Assembly (NCBI RefSeq): GCF_015461845.1
Contig: NZ_JACOPW010000011.1
Coordinates: 1 to 64,000, forward strand
Direction: 5' to 3'
DNA length: 64,000 bases
From: Pseudomonas mucoides
Lineage (GTDB): Bacteria > Pseudomonadota > Gammaproteobacteria > Pseudomonadales > Pseudomonadaceae
In this document: in pieces, positions 41,683-51,018 of the stretch
Layout: every line of letters starts with the position of its first letter
Position numbering within the stretch: position 1 is the stretch's first letter
Translations under genes and position numbers: made by a program
Notes under the pieces: generated by a model
Database searches by the model: none
Seen by the model: the letters and a program-made list of their open reading frames with translations, nothing else
What the model was told of the DNA's origin: nothing

Positions 41683-42740
41683 GGCAACTGCACTTTCGGT
41701 TTGGTTTCAATGAAGATGGCCCAGCTCGACATGAACAGGGCCGCGATCAGCGGCCCGATGACGAAGCCGTTGAGGCCAAAGATCGCGAGACCGCCGAGGG
41801 TCGAGATAAGGATCAGGTAATCCGGCATCTTGGTGTCCTTGCCCACCAGGATCGGTCGCAGCACGTTATCCACCAGGCCGATCACAAAAACCCCGTACAA
41901 GCCCAGCACCACGCCCTGCCACATCGCCCCGCTGAGCAGGAAAAACGCCGCTACCGGCGCCCAGATGATTCCCGCCCCCACTGCTGGCAGCAGCGACAGA
42001 AACGCCATCAGCACCGCCCAGAGCAATGCGCTCGGGATGTCCAGAAACCAGAAAATCAAACCACCCAAGGCGCCCTGGGTGATCGCCACCAGCAGGTTGC
42101 CCTTCACCGTCGCCCGCACCACGCGATTGAACTTGAGTTGCAACCGACGCTTCTGGTGCTCCTCCAACGGCACGGCCGCGCGAACTTTGCGTGCCAGCTC
42201 GGCGCCGTCACGCAGAAAGAAATACAGCAGGTAGAGCATGATGAAAAAACTCACCACAAAATCAAACGTGCCCTGGCCGAAACTGAACACCTGAGTGGCG
42301 AAATACTCATTACCCGTCACCGCGCTCTTGATGATTTTCTCGCGCAGCCCGTCCAGCTCTCCTATGCCGAACCGGTCAAGCAGGTGCTGGAAGTACGGCG
42401 GCAAGCTGTGCTTGAAGTGCGACACGTACCCCGCAATGTCCAATTCTCCGCTTTCGATGTTTTTGTACAGCATCGCGCCTTCCTGAACGAGGAAGAAACT
42501 GAGGACGATCACCGGCAGGATCGCAATCAGCAGGCTGATACTCAGCGTCAGCAGCGACGTCAGGTTGCGCTCCCAGCCCAGCTTCAATTGCAGTCGACGT
42601 TGCATCGGCGCAAAGAGGATGCCGAGGATCACCGCCCAGAACACCGCGCCGTAGAACGGCAACAAAATCCAGATAAACGCGGCAGTCACCAGCCCCAGCA
42701 AGATCACCAGTGATTTGTTTTTTACGGTTTCTTCGTTCAT
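41679..42740 (-). CDS. AI-2E family permease (YdiK-like)
   Basis: 353 residues with eight membrane segments. The family pattern is an N-terminal pair (SLVILLGLVTAAFIWILLPFYGAVFWAVILGILF), a long soluble loop at about residues 90-150, a TFDFVVSFFIMLYLLYFFLRDG segment, and a C-terminal set with PALLWAVLMAFLSLLPAVGAGIIWAPVA, NVLRPILVGKDTKMPDYLILISTLGGLA and GLNGFVIGPLIAALF. Members export AI-2-like signals or act as Na+/H+ antiporters; the specific role is not predictable here. It is a single gene. Confidence 0.88.
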   Translation of the reverse strand: MNEETVKNKSLVILLGLVTAAFIWILLPFYGAVFWAVILGILFAPMQRRLQLKLGWERNLTSLLTLSISLLIAILPVIVLSFFLVQEGAMLYKNIESGELDIAGYVSHFKHSLPPYFQHLLDRFGIGELDGLREKIIKSAVTGNEYFATQVFSFGQGTFDFVVSFFIMLYLLYFFLRDGAELARKVRAAVPLEEHQKRRLQLKFNRVVRATVKGNLLVAITQGALGGLIFWFLDIPSALLWAVLMAFLSLLPAVGAGIIWAPVAAFFLLSGAMWQGVVLGLYGVFVIGLVDNVLRPILVGKDTKMPDYLILISTLGGLAIFGLNGFVIGPLIAALFMSSWAIFIETKPKVQLP

Positions 42741-42849
42741 GTCCGATCCGTGTCAGTGCGCAGGGACTCAGACTCCTGAAATGAAGAGCCGTCCTTATTG
42801 CTTAGTCCGCCACGGTTCGCGCGAGTGCCATCCGTTTGTTCATCAAGCA

Positions 42850-42863
42850 TAGATCCAGATCAA
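42850..42863. promoter_or_regulatory. Possible Anr/FNR box upstream of the U32 gene
   Basis: TAGATCCAGATCAA differs from TTGAT-N4-ATCAA by one base and lies 54 bases before the U32 gene. Single sites of this quality occur by chance, so this is weak. Confidence 0.25.
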
Positions 42864-42917
42864 TGAACGCCGCCGGCAACGCGCTTACCCTCCACGGTTT
42901 TTGCGACTGCCCCCGCC

Positions 42918-44249
42918 ATGACTCTTCTTGCCCCCGAATTGCTCGCCCCCGCTGGCACCCTGAAAAACATGCGTTATGCCTTCGCTTACGGCGCCGATGC
43001 GGTGTACGCCGGCCAACCGCGCTACAGCTTGCGGGTGCGCAATAACGAATTCGATCACGCCAACCTCGCCCTCGGCATCCAGGAAGCCCAGGCCCAGGGC
43101 AAGCGTTTTTACGTGGTGGTGAACATTGCGCCGCACAACGCCAAGCTCAAGACCTTCCTCAAGGACCTGGCGCCGGTGATCGCCATGGCGCCGGACGCGC
43201 TGATCATGTCCGATCCGGGCTTGATCATGCTGGTGCGCCGGCACTTCCCGCAGATGCCGATTCATCTCTCGGTGCAGGCCAACACAGTGAACTGGGCGAG
43301 TGTCGAGTTCTGGCAGCAACAGGGCTTGAGCCGGATCATCCTGTCGCGGGAACTGTCCCTGGAAGAAATCGGCGAAATCCGCCAGCAAGTGCCGGCGATG
43401 GAACTGGAGGTGTTTGTCCACGGCGCGTTGTGCATGGCGTATTCCGGGCGCTGCCTGCTGTCGGGCTACATGAACAAACGCGATGCCAATCAAGGCAGTT
43501 GCACCAATGCCTGCCGCTGGAAATATTCAGCGCAGGAGGCCACGGAAAACCAGCTGGGCGAGATCGTCCAACAGTATCAGCCCGAACCGACCCTGGGCAT
43601 CGGCGCGCCCACCGACCAGGTGTTCCTGTTGCAGGAGGCCAATCGGCCGGATGAGTTGATGCCCGCCTTCGAGGACGAGCACGGCACTTACATCATGAAT
43701 GCCAAGGACCTGCGCGCCGTGCAGCATGTCGAGCGTCTGACGCACATGGGCGTGCATTCGCTGAAGATCGAGGGCCGGACCAAATCCCACTTCTATTGCG
43801 CACGCACCACGCAGGTGTATCGGCAGGCCATCGACGATGCCGTCGCCGGGCGTGAATTCGACCGCAGCCTGATGACCGATCTGGAGTCATTGGCACAGCG
43901 TGGCTACACCGAAGGCTTTTTGCGTCGGCATGTGCATGACGAATACCAGAATTATCAGCACGGCAGTTCGGTGTCCGAGCGACAGCAGTTTGTCGGGGAG
44001 TTGACCGGTGAGCGGCGTGACCGGATGGCGGAGATCAAGGTGAAGAACCGGTTTGCGCTGGGGGATCATCTGGAACTGATGACGCCCAAGGGCAACTTTC
44101 ATTTCGATTTGCATCAACTGCACAACGTCAGAGGTGAATCCATTGAAGTGGCACCGGGGGATGGGCATACGGTGTATGTGCCGATTCCGGATGCGGTGGA
44201 TCTGAGGTTCGGGTTGTTGATGCGGGATGTCTGCGCAATCACCGCGTAA
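42918..44249 (+). CDS. trhP: U32-family protein TrhP/YegQ, tRNA uridine hydroxylation factor
   Basis: 443 residues, the short YegQ type. The U32 signature EVFVHGALCMAYSGRCLLS is present with its Cys pair, followed by SGYMNKRDANQGSCTNACRWKY, which supplies further Cys residues for an Fe-S centre. The N-terminus (APELLAPAGTLKNMRYAFAYGADAVYAG) is the TIM-barrel start. E. coli TrhP (YegQ) makes 5-hydroxyuridine at tRNA wobble position 34 using prephenate-derived chemistry; the old name 'peptidase/collagenase' is misleading. It is a single gene. Confidence 0.9.
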   Translation: MTLLAPELLAPAGTLKNMRYAFAYGADAVYAGQPRYSLRVRNNEFDHANLALGIQEAQAQGKRFYVVVNIAPHNAKLKTFLKDLAPVIAMAPDALIMSDPGLIMLVRRHFPQMPIHLSVQANTVNWASVEFWQQQGLSRIILSRELSLEEIGEIRQQVPAMELEVFVHGALCMAYSGRCLLSGYMNKRDANQGSCTNACRWKYSAQEATENQLGEIVQQYQPEPTLGIGAPTDQVFLLQEANRPDELMPAFEDEHGTYIMNAKDLRAVQHVERLTHMGVHSLKIEGRTKSHFYCARTTQVYRQAIDDAVAGREFDRSLMTDLESLAQRGYTEGFLRRHVHDEYQNYQHGSSVSERQQFVGELTGERRDRMAEIKVKNRFALGDHLELMTPKGNFHFDLHQLHNVRGESIEVAPGDGHTVYVPIPDAVDLRFGLLMRDVCAITA

Positions 44250-44258
44250 CCCTGTGGA

Positions 44259-45122
44259 TCACGCGAACTCCTCGCGCAACATCGCCACAAACGCCTCCCG
44301 CGCCGGGTGAACCCCGGCGTTTTCATGCCAGTAAAACAGGTTGTCGATGGCCGTCAGCTCCGGAAACTCAAACCCAGCACACCCTGCCCCTTTGGCGTAC
44401 TGATCAAACACCCCTTTAGGCACCAGCGCGACGCCGGCTCCCGCGCTGACGCACCCGACAATCGCGCCATAACTGGCCAGGCTGACAATCGGCAGCGCCT
44501 GCCCCTGACGCAGCAACCAATGTTCCAGCGCCGCCCGGTACGGACAGCCCTGGGGCCACATGAATACGGTCTTGTCCTGCAAATCCGCGATGCCACGCAC
44601 CGGCCCCAACGATGTCGAGGCAATCAGCAACAGCTCTTCGCGGTACATCGGCGTGCGCTTGAGTTGGGAGCGTTCGACATCCACCGCGACAATCGCACCG
44701 TCGAGCCGATGGTTAAGTGTGTCATCCAGCAGTTGGCCCCAGGTGCCGGTGGTCAGTTCCAGCGCAACCGCGGGATAGCGCTTGTGGAATTTCGCCAGCA
44801 GGCGCGGTAGCCGGCCGGTGGCCGAGGACTCGATGGCGCCGATGCGCAGCGGCCCGGAAGGGTCAGCGGACGGGTCCAGTGCGCGTTTGGCTTCAACGGT
44901 CAGCGCGAGGATTTTCGAGGCGTAAGACAAAAATGTCTGCCCCGCCGGGCTGATGCGCAGCCCCCGGCCCTCACGCAGAAACAGCGCCACGCCCAACTCC
45001 GTCTCCAGCGCCTTGATCCGCGCCGTGATATTGGACGGCACGCAATGCAGCAACTCGGCGGCCCGAGCGATGCTGCCGACGTCGGCCACAGTCTTGAACA
45101 TGCGAATCTGCGCCAGCTCCAT
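44259..45122 (-). CDS. LysR-family transcriptional regulator
   Basis: 287 residues from MELAQIRMFKTVADVGS. The helix-turn-helix is VGSIARAAELLHCVPSNITARIKALETELG, and LFLREGRGLRISPAGQTFLSYA follows. The effector domain has GPLRIGAIESSATGRLPRLLAKFHKRYPAV and a GCVSAGAGVALVPKGVFDQYA end. The start was taken at the ATG that begins the conserved LysR N-terminus. It is divergent, 97 bases, from an EamA exporter gene, its likely target. Confidence 0.85.
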   Translation of the reverse strand: MELAQIRMFKTVADVGSIARAAELLHCVPSNITARIKALETELGVALFLREGRGLRISPAGQTFLSYASKILALTVEAKRALDPSADPSGPLRIGAIESSATGRLPRLLAKFHKRYPAVALELTTGTWGQLLDDTLNHRLDGAIVAVDVERSQLKRTPMYREELLLIASTSLGPVRGIADLQDKTVFMWPQGCPYRAALEHWLLRQGQALPIVSLASYGAIVGCVSAGAGVALVPKGVFDQYAKGAGCAGFEFPELTAIDNLFYWHENAGVHPAREAFVAMLREEFA

Positions 45123-45219
45123 AATCATCACCAAAAGTGAACAGTCGACGCAGTATAAGTCAGTTGTGGTGAGCTGTTCGGCTTCAGATACTCGGCACAT
45201 ACACCCAAGGTGCCCCACC

Positions 45220-46137
45220 ATGAAGCCACTCACCCGCCCCGCCCACTCGCCACTCAAAATCATCCTGGCGATGGCCTTTGTCATCGCCTGCTGGGGTTAT
45301 TCGCCAACGGGCATTCATATCGGCTTGCAGGCCTACGACCCCGGCCATCTGGCCCTGCTGAGGTTTCTGATTGCCTCGGCGTTCATGGCGGTCATTGCCG
45401 CGTTCAAAGGCATCAGTCTGCCCAGGCTTCGCGACCTGCCGCTGCTGATGGTGCTCGGTTTTTTCGCGGTGAGCCTGCATCACGTCGTGCTCAACATCGG
45501 GCAACAGCATGTCAGCGCTGGCGCCTCCAGCGTGCTGGCGCAATCGACGCCGTTGTTCAGCACGTTACTGGCGCGCTTTGTGTTCAAGGACCGGGTCAGC
45601 TTCTGGCGCTGGGGTTGCATCGTGGCGGGACTGGTCGGCGTGGTGATTGTGGTGACCGGTGATCGCGGGCTGGGCAGCGTCGACGTTCACGGATGGCTGA
45701 TCCTGCTGGCAGCGGTGTCGTGGAGTTTTTACTTCGCCTTGCAGAAGCATCAAACCGGGCGCTACGACGGTCTGACGCTGGTGTGTTACACGGTGTGGTC
45801 GGGCACGGCGCTGCTACTGATCTACCTGCCGGGACTGGCCAGCGAGGTCGTCGGCGCACCGGCGCATGTGCAGTGGGCGGCGATGGCGTTGGGCGTGTTT
45901 CCCAGTGCGCTGGCTTATCTGGCCTGGGCGTTTGTGCTGGCGCACGTGGACTTGAGCCGCGCCAGCATGACGCTGTACCTGATCCCGCCGACGGCGATGG
46001 CCATGGCGGCCTATGCCTTGGGCGAACAGCCAACGCTGACGGTCGGCGTCGGTGCCCTCGTGGTGTTGATCAGTGTGCTGGCGCTGAATCTGGAGCGCCG
46101 GCCTGCGGGAATCGCGGCGAGTCCCGCCCGGTCATGA
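45220..46137 (+). CDS. EamA/DMT-family exporter
   Basis: 305 residues with ten predicted helices arranged as two EamA repeats. The first repeat has IILAMAFVIACWGYSPTGIHIG, the second HGWLILLAAVSWSFYFALQKHQTG. A start at 45220 gives MKPLTRPAHS followed directly by TM1; an upstream open frame adds a basic unstructured stretch overlapping the regulator and is rejected. DMT exporters of this kind (RhaT/YdcZ-like, often 'RarD/PecM') release amino acids or metabolites. Divergent LysR control is the usual arrangement. Confidence 0.85.
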   Translation: MKPLTRPAHSPLKIILAMAFVIACWGYSPTGIHIGLQAYDPGHLALLRFLIASAFMAVIAAFKGISLPRLRDLPLLMVLGFFAVSLHHVVLNIGQQHVSAGASSVLAQSTPLFSTLLARFVFKDRVSFWRWGCIVAGLVGVVIVVTGDRGLGSVDVHGWLILLAAVSWSFYFALQKHQTGRYDGLTLVCYTVWSGTALLLIYLPGLASEVVGAPAHVQWAAMALGVFPSALAYLAWAFVLAHVDLSRASMTLYLIPPTAMAMAAYALGEQPTLTVGVGALVVLISVLALNLERRPAGIAASPARS

Positions 46138-46150
46138 CCCAAGCGGCGAC

Positions 46151-46867
46151 TCAGGCGCCGCCTGCGGAAAAGCGGTCGCGGCTGTTGGTCAGGTGCAACC
46201 ACATCGCCGCCCGCGCCGCGTCCGGATCCTGACGCTTGATGGCGTTGAGAATCGCCTCGTGTTCGAGGTTGGCGAGTTGCCCCAGCTTGCTCAGATCCGC
46301 CGCTCCGCGCTCGGCGGCATTGAGGCGGGTGCGCGGGATCATCGCACTGCCCAAGTGCTGCATGATGTCGGTGAAACACACATTGCCGGTGGCTTCGGCG
46401 ATCAACAGGTGGAAGCGCTTGTCCGCCTCGACGCAACTGTCGTTGTTGGCCAGCAAGCTCTGATAATCGTCCAGCGCTTCACGCATCTGTGCCAATTGCA
46501 GCTCCGTACGACGCGTCGCCGCCAGCGCCGCGGCCTGGGTTTCCAGGCCCATGCGCAACTCCAGAATGCTGCGCACCCCCAGCGCGGTATCGACGTTCAG
46601 CCGCAAGCCTTGCTCCGGCGCGCGTTCGATGACAAACGTGCCGATGCCGTGACGGGTTTCCACCAGCCCCGACGCCTGCAATTTCGAGATCGCCTCACGC
46701 ACCACGGTGCGACTGACGCCGTGTGCCTGAACGATCGAGTTTTCCGACGGCAGCTTGTCCCCCGGCAACATCTGGCCCAGCAAGATGCTCTGGGTCAGCT
46801 TGGCGACCAGGTCGTGAGCGAGGTTGTGGCTGCGCCTTGGGGCTGGCGTATCGAGGTCAGGTTGCAT
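46151..46867 (-). CDS. GntR/FadR-subfamily regulator of glucarate use
   Basis: 238 residues. The GntR winged helix is DLVAKLTQSILLGQMLPGDKLPSENSIVQAHGVSRTVVREAISKLQASGLVETRHGIGTFV. The C-terminal FCD helical domain has RSILELRMGLETQAAALAA, RFHLLIAEATGN and LEHEAILNAIKRQDPDAARAAMWLHL, with the three-His metal/effector site of this class. It is divergent from the GudP-like and GudD genes, and a TTGT-N3-ACAA operator lies between, so it probably represses glucarate catabolism until glucarate or galactarate is bound. Confidence 0.85.
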   Translation of the reverse strand: MQPDLDTPAPRRSHNLAHDLVAKLTQSILLGQMLPGDKLPSENSIVQAHGVSRTVVREAISKLQASGLVETRHGIGTFVIERAPEQGLRLNVDTALGVRSILELRMGLETQAAALAATRRTELQLAQMREALDDYQSLLANNDSCVEADKRFHLLIAEATGNVCFTDIMQHLGSAMIPRTRLNAAERGAADLSKLGQLANLEHEAILNAIKRQDPDAARAAMWLHLTNSRDRFSAGGA

Positions 46868-46943
46868 GGCGATGATCCGGAAACGGGGCTAACGGAATCG
46901 TAGCACCGCGCGGGATTGGGATCTTCAGAAAACAGCGCCCTAC

Positions 46944-46954
46944 TTGTATGACAA
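46944..46954. promoter_or_regulatory. FadR-type (TnGTnnnACnA) operator
   Basis: TTGTATGACAA fits the FadR-subfamily GntR consensus TnGT-N3-ACnA exactly. It lies between the divergent regulator (77 bases away) and the GudP-like gene; a related half-site TTGTATGA recurs at about 47078. Confidence 0.6.
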
Positions 46955-47138
46955 CACTCAACAACCGTGCCCATTCCAGGTAAGAAGCCCGCCAGGCGAC
47001 ACCAGAAAAAGCATAACAAATCGCTTAAATCTCACCATTTCGTTGGACATCACCCCTTGCGCATTAAAAAAACGCAGTTGTATGATGTCTATCAACAACG
47101 CAACACCCCGCATAAAAATAATCAGTGGGAGAAACCAA

Positions 47139-48485
47139 GTGAATACATCCGTATCAGGGATGCACGACGGTGCCGATTCGGTCCTGAAGTCCGCCATCTC
47201 AAAAGTGAAACGCCATGTCCTGCCGCTGTTCGTCATCATGTTCATCGTCAACTACATCGACCGTGTGAACATCGGCTTCGTCCGCGCCCATATGGAACAC
47301 GACCTGGGGATCGGCGCTGCCGCCTACGGTCTCGGGGCCGGGCTGTTCTTCATCGGTTACGCGCTGTTCGAAGTCCCTTCCAACATCCTCCTGCAAAAAG
47401 TCGGCGCACGAATCTGGCTGACCCGCATCATGCTGACCTGGGGCCTGGTGGCCGCCGGCATGGCGTTCATCCAGAACGAAACCCACTTCTACATCCTGCG
47501 ATTCCTGCTGGGCGTGGCCGAGGCCGGGTTCTTTCCGGGGGTGATTTATTACTTCACGCGGTGGTTGCCAGGGGTTGAGCGCGGCAAGGCGATCGCGATC
47601 TTTCTCAGTGGCTCGGCAGTGGCCTCGCTGATCTCCGGCCCGCTGTCCGGGTTGCTTCTGCAACTCGACGGTTTCGGGTTGCACGGCTGGCAGTGGATGT
47701 ACTTCATTGAAGGGATGTTTTCCGTCGGGCTGTGCGTGTTCGTCTGGTTCTGGCTGGACTCCAAACCCCACGACGCCAAATGGCTGAGCCGCGAAGAACA
47801 GGATGCGCTGGTCAACGCCATCGAAAACGAACAGCTGGCCCGCGAAGCCGCGACGCCGATCAAACCGTCGTTGGGCAAACTGCTCAAGGATCGCCAGATC
47901 ATTCTGTTCTGCCTGATCTACTTCTTCATTCAGCTGACCATCTATGCCGCGACCTTCTGGCTGCCGAGCATCATCAAGAAGATGGGCGACCTCAGCGACA
48001 TTCAGGTCGGGCTGTTCAACTCGATCCCTTGGCTGCTGTCGATTATCGGCATGTATGCCTTCGCTTCGCTGTCCGCCAAATGGAAACACCAGCAAGCCTG
48101 GGTGGCTGCTGCGCTGTTGATTGCCGCCGCCGGGATGTTCATGTCGACCACGGGCGGGCCGATCTTTGCCTTTGTTGCAATCTGCTTTGCGGCACTGGGT
48201 TTCAAGTCCGCTTCGTCGCTGTTCTGGCCGATCCCCCAGGCGTATCTGGATGCGCGGATCGCCGCTGGCGTGATCGCGTTGATCAACTCGGTGGGCAACC
48301 TCGGCGGGTTCGTGGCGCCGACCACCTTCGGTCTGCTGGAGGAGCACACCGGTTCGATTCAGGGCGGTCTGTACGGGTTGGCCGCGACCTCGATCATCGC
48401 CGCAATCATTGTCTTTGCCGCACGCAACACACCCAAAACCGCACCGGCCGCTGCGCTGGGCAAACCAACGCCCAACCACGCCTGA
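47139..48485 (+). CDS. gudP: MFS glucarate/galactarate transporter (GudP-like, ACS family)
   Basis: 448 residues from a GTG with GGGAGA eight bases upstream. YIDRVNIGFVRAHMEHDLGIG in TM1, FFIGYALFEVPSNILLQKVGARIWLTRIM, LRFLLGVAEAGFFPGVIYYFTRWLP and GWQWMYFIEG are the anion:cation symporter hallmarks shared with GudP and phthalate/aldonate permeases. It is followed 24 bases later by glucarate dehydratase, so D-glucarate is the most likely substrate. Regulated by the divergent FadR-type protein. Confidence 0.85.
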   Translation: MNTSVSGMHDGADSVLKSAISKVKRHVLPLFVIMFIVNYIDRVNIGFVRAHMEHDLGIGAAAYGLGAGLFFIGYALFEVPSNILLQKVGARIWLTRIMLTWGLVAAGMAFIQNETHFYILRFLLGVAEAGFFPGVIYYFTRWLPGVERGKAIAIFLSGSAVASLISGPLSGLLLQLDGFGLHGWQWMYFIEGMFSVGLCVFVWFWLDSKPHDAKWLSREEQDALVNAIENEQLAREAATPIKPSLGKLLKDRQIILFCLIYFFIQLTIYAATFWLPSIIKKMGDLSDIQVGLFNSIPWLLSIIGMYAFASLSAKWKHQQAWVAAALLIAAAGMFMSTTGGPIFAFVAICFAALGFKSASSLFWPIPQAYLDARIAAGVIALINSVGNLGGFVAPTTFGLLEEHTGSIQGGLYGLAATSIIAAIIVFAARNTPKTAPAAALGKPTPNHA

Positions 48486-48509
48486 TCCGTTGTTTATAAG
48501 GACAAGAAA

Positions 48510-49853
48510 ATGCACCCACAAGACTGCGCAAAAGCCCCGATCATCACCAGCATGGAGGTGGTTCCAGTGGCCGGCCACGATGGCATGCTGCTCAACCTGA
48601 GCGGCGCCCATGGTCCGTTTTTCACCCGCAATATCGTGATCCTCAAGGACAACGCCGGTCACACCGGGGTCGGCGAAGTACCGGGTGGTGAGCGTATTCG
48701 CCAGACACTGGAAGACGCCCGCGCGCTGGTGGTTGGCAGCCCGATCGGCACGTATCAGAAGATTCTCAACCAGGTGCGCCAGACCTTTGCCGATCGCGAC
48801 GCCGGCGGGCGCGGTTTGCAGACGTTTGACCTGCGGATCACCATTCACGCCGTTACGGGGCTTGAGGCCGCCCTGCTCGACTTGCTCGGCCAGCATCTGG
48901 ACGTACCGGTCGCCGCCCTGCTCGGCGAAGGCCAGCAACGTGACGAAGTGAAGATGCTCGGTTACCTGTTTTACGTGGGTGATCGCCAGCAGACAGACCT
49001 GGCCTACCGCAGCGAACCGGACGCCGATAACGACTGGTTCCGTGTGCGCCATGAGCAAGCCATGACCGCTGACGCGGTGGTTCGTCTGGCTGAAGCCGCT
49101 CACGCCCGCTACGGTTTCAAAGACTTTAAACTCAAGGGCGGCGTGCTCGGTGGTGATGAAGAAATCGAAGCCGTCACCGCACTGGCCGAACGCTTTCCGG
49201 ATGCGCGCATCACGCTCGATCCGAATGGCGCGTGGTCACTCAAGGAAGCCATTCGCTTGTGCCGCGATCAGCATCATGTTCTGGCCTACGCCGAAGACCC
49301 GTGCGGCGCGGAAAACGGTTACTCCGGCCGGGAGGTCATGGCCGAGTTCCGCCGTGCCACCGGACTGAAAACCGCGACCAACATGATCGCCACCGACTGG
49401 CGGGAAATGGGCCACGCCATTCAGTTGCAATCGGTGGACATTCCGCTGGCAGACCCGCATTTCTGGACCATGCAAGGTTCGGTTCGCGTGGCGCAGATGT
49501 GCCATGAATGGGGCCTGACCTGGGGTTCGCACTCGAACAACCACTTCGATATTTCCCTGGCCATGTTCACCCACGTCGCGGCGGCTGCGCCGGGCGACAT
49601 CACCGCCATCGACACTCACTGGATCTGGCAGGATGGCCAGCGCTTGACCAAAGCCCCACTGCAAATCGTCGGTGGTTGTGTGCAGGTGCCGAAGAAGCCG
49701 GGGCTAGGGGTTGAACTGGACATGGACCAATTGGCCAAGGCCCATGAACTGTACAAAGGCATGGGACTGGGGGCGCGAGATGACAGCGTGGCGATGCAGT
49801 TTCTGATCCCCGGCTGGAAATTCGATAACAAACGGCCGTGCCTGGTGCGCTGA
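48510..49853 (+). CDS. gudD: D-glucarate dehydratase
   Basis: 447 residues, enolase superfamily. Family markers are GGERIRQTLEDARALVVG, KDFKLKGG with the catalytic Lys pair, LDPNGAW and YAEDPCG with the metal-binding Asp/Glu ligands, TNMIATDW, and the general base His in WGSHSNNHFDISLAMF. GudD removes water from D-glucarate or L-idarate to give 5-keto-4-deoxyglucarate. It is co-transcribed with the upstream transporter. An inverted REP pair follows; the aldolase and semialdehyde dehydrogenase needed to finish the route are not next to it. Confidence 0.94.
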   Translation: MHPQDCAKAPIITSMEVVPVAGHDGMLLNLSGAHGPFFTRNIVILKDNAGHTGVGEVPGGERIRQTLEDARALVVGSPIGTYQKILNQVRQTFADRDAGGRGLQTFDLRITIHAVTGLEAALLDLLGQHLDVPVAALLGEGQQRDEVKMLGYLFYVGDRQQTDLAYRSEPDADNDWFRVRHEQAMTADAVVRLAEAAHARYGFKDFKLKGGVLGGDEEIEAVTALAERFPDARITLDPNGAWSLKEAIRLCRDQHHVLAYAEDPCGAENGYSGREVMAEFRRATGLKTATNMIATDWREMGHAIQLQSVDIPLADPHFWTMQGSVRVAQMCHEWGLTWGSHSNNHFDISLAMFTHVAAAAPGDITAIDTHWIWQDGQRLTKAPLQIVGGCVQVPKKPGLGVELDMDQLAKAHELYKGMGLGARDDSVAMQFLIPGWKFDNKRPCLVR

Positions 49854-49871
49854 CTTCTGCCGCTGTACTCC

Positions 49872-49977
49872 TTGCAGGAGTGAGCCTGCTCCGGGCGGCG
49901 TTCCGACGAAGAGGCCGGCACATTCAACATTGATGCCGCCTGACATTCCGTTATCGCGAGCAGGCTCACTCCTACAA
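49872..49977. repeat. REP doublet, right arm overlapping the ampR stop codon
   Basis: TTGCAGGAGTGAGCCTGCTC (49872-49891) and its near-perfect mirror at 49958-49977, about 66 bases apart. The last three codons of ampR, including the stop, are inside the right arm. Confidence 0.85.
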
Positions 49978-50856
49978 GGGTGGCGTTTCGCACGCTTGCA
50001 GTAGCCACTCCTTGAACGCCGACATCGCCGCCGTTTCGGGGCGGGATTGCAAGCGGGTGAGCCAGTAGCTGCCAGTGGTGATGCCGATGGCGAACGGTTG
50101 CTCGATGGCACCCGCCGCCAGTTGACGGGAAAACATCAGCGGCGGCGCCAATGCAATGCCGGCACCTTGAAGCGCGGCTTCCATCATCGCCAGCGAAGAG
50201 TCGAACACAATATTCCTGGTGGGTGCCGTATTGGGCGGTAACCCGCAAGCCAGAAACCACTCAGGCCACTCGTCTGTCCGGTAGGAACGTAACAACGTTT
50301 GTTTCAAAAGATCCTGAGGCTCGCTTAACTGTCGGGCCAGTTCGGGAACGCACAGCACCGACAGCGGCGCTTCGATCAACCGCAGCGCGTCAATCCCGTG
50401 CCAGGCGCCAGCGCCAAAGCGAATCGCGTAATCCAGCCCTTCAGCGGCCACGTCCACCCGATTGTTATGGGTCGACAGCCGTAAATCTATGAACGGATGT
50501 TTCTCCTGGAAGTCCGCCAGCCGCGGCAATAACCACCCGACCGCGAACGTACCCACCGCCCCGACAGTCAACACATCCCGATAGTGCCCGCCTTCGAACC
50601 GCTCAAGCGTTTCGGCGATTCGGTCAAAAGACTCGCGCAGGACCGGCAGCAAGGTTTCACCCTCACTGGTCAGCATTAACCCGCGTGGCAAGCGTTTGAA
50701 CAGTGTTACGTTGAGTTGGGCTTCAAGGCTTTTGACTTGATGACTCACCGCCGCAGGCGTAACGAACAACTCCACCGCCGCCCGAGTAAAACTCAAATGG
50801 CGTGCGGAGGCCTCGAAAGCGCGCAACGCATTCAGCGGCAAGTGAGGACGAATCAT
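49972..50856 (-). CDS. ampR: LysR-family regulator AmpR
   Basis: 294 residues, close to P. aeruginosa AmpR over most of its length: HLPLNALRAFEASARHLSFTRAAVEL at the start, LFKRLPRGLMLTSEGE, RFEGGHYRDVLTVGAVGTFAVGWLLPRL, HPFIDLRLSTHNNRVDVAAEGLDYAIRFG and FDSSLAMMEAALQGAGIALAP. The helix-turn-helix contains FTRAAVELFVTPAAVSHQVKSLE. AmpR binds UDP-MurNAc-pentapeptide (repressing) or anhydro-muropeptides (activating) and controls the divergent ampC. The gene pair is intact, so inducible AmpC expression is expected. Confidence 0.93.
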   Translation of the reverse strand: MIRPHLPLNALRAFEASARHLSFTRAAVELFVTPAAVSHQVKSLEAQLNVTLFKRLPRGLMLTSEGETLLPVLRESFDRIAETLERFEGGHYRDVLTVGAVGTFAVGWLLPRLADFQEKHPFIDLRLSTHNNRVDVAAEGLDYAIRFGAGAWHGIDALRLIEAPLSVLCVPELARQLSEPQDLLKQTLLRSYRTDEWPEWFLACGLPPNTAPTRNIVFDSSLAMMEAALQGAGIALAPPLMFSRQLAAGAIEQPFAIGITTGSYWLTRLQSRPETAAMSAFKEWLLQACETPPL

Positions 50857-51018
50857 GCCAACTCCATAGTTTTTCTAATGGCTCACCCGAAATATCGTCG
50901 TTTGTCGACGCTAGGCGTACTGCCTAGATTTGGCTCGCCTATCAGGCAACCCGATTTGCAAGAGCGCATGGAGTGTAGCGGGTTACCATCGACACAACTC
51001 ATGAAGAGTAGATCTGAC

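Noticed and set aside
47199..49103. A 634-codon open frame antisense to the gudP and gudD genes
   Set aside because: It spans two well-supported genes on the other strand and has no start signal or recognisable domain.
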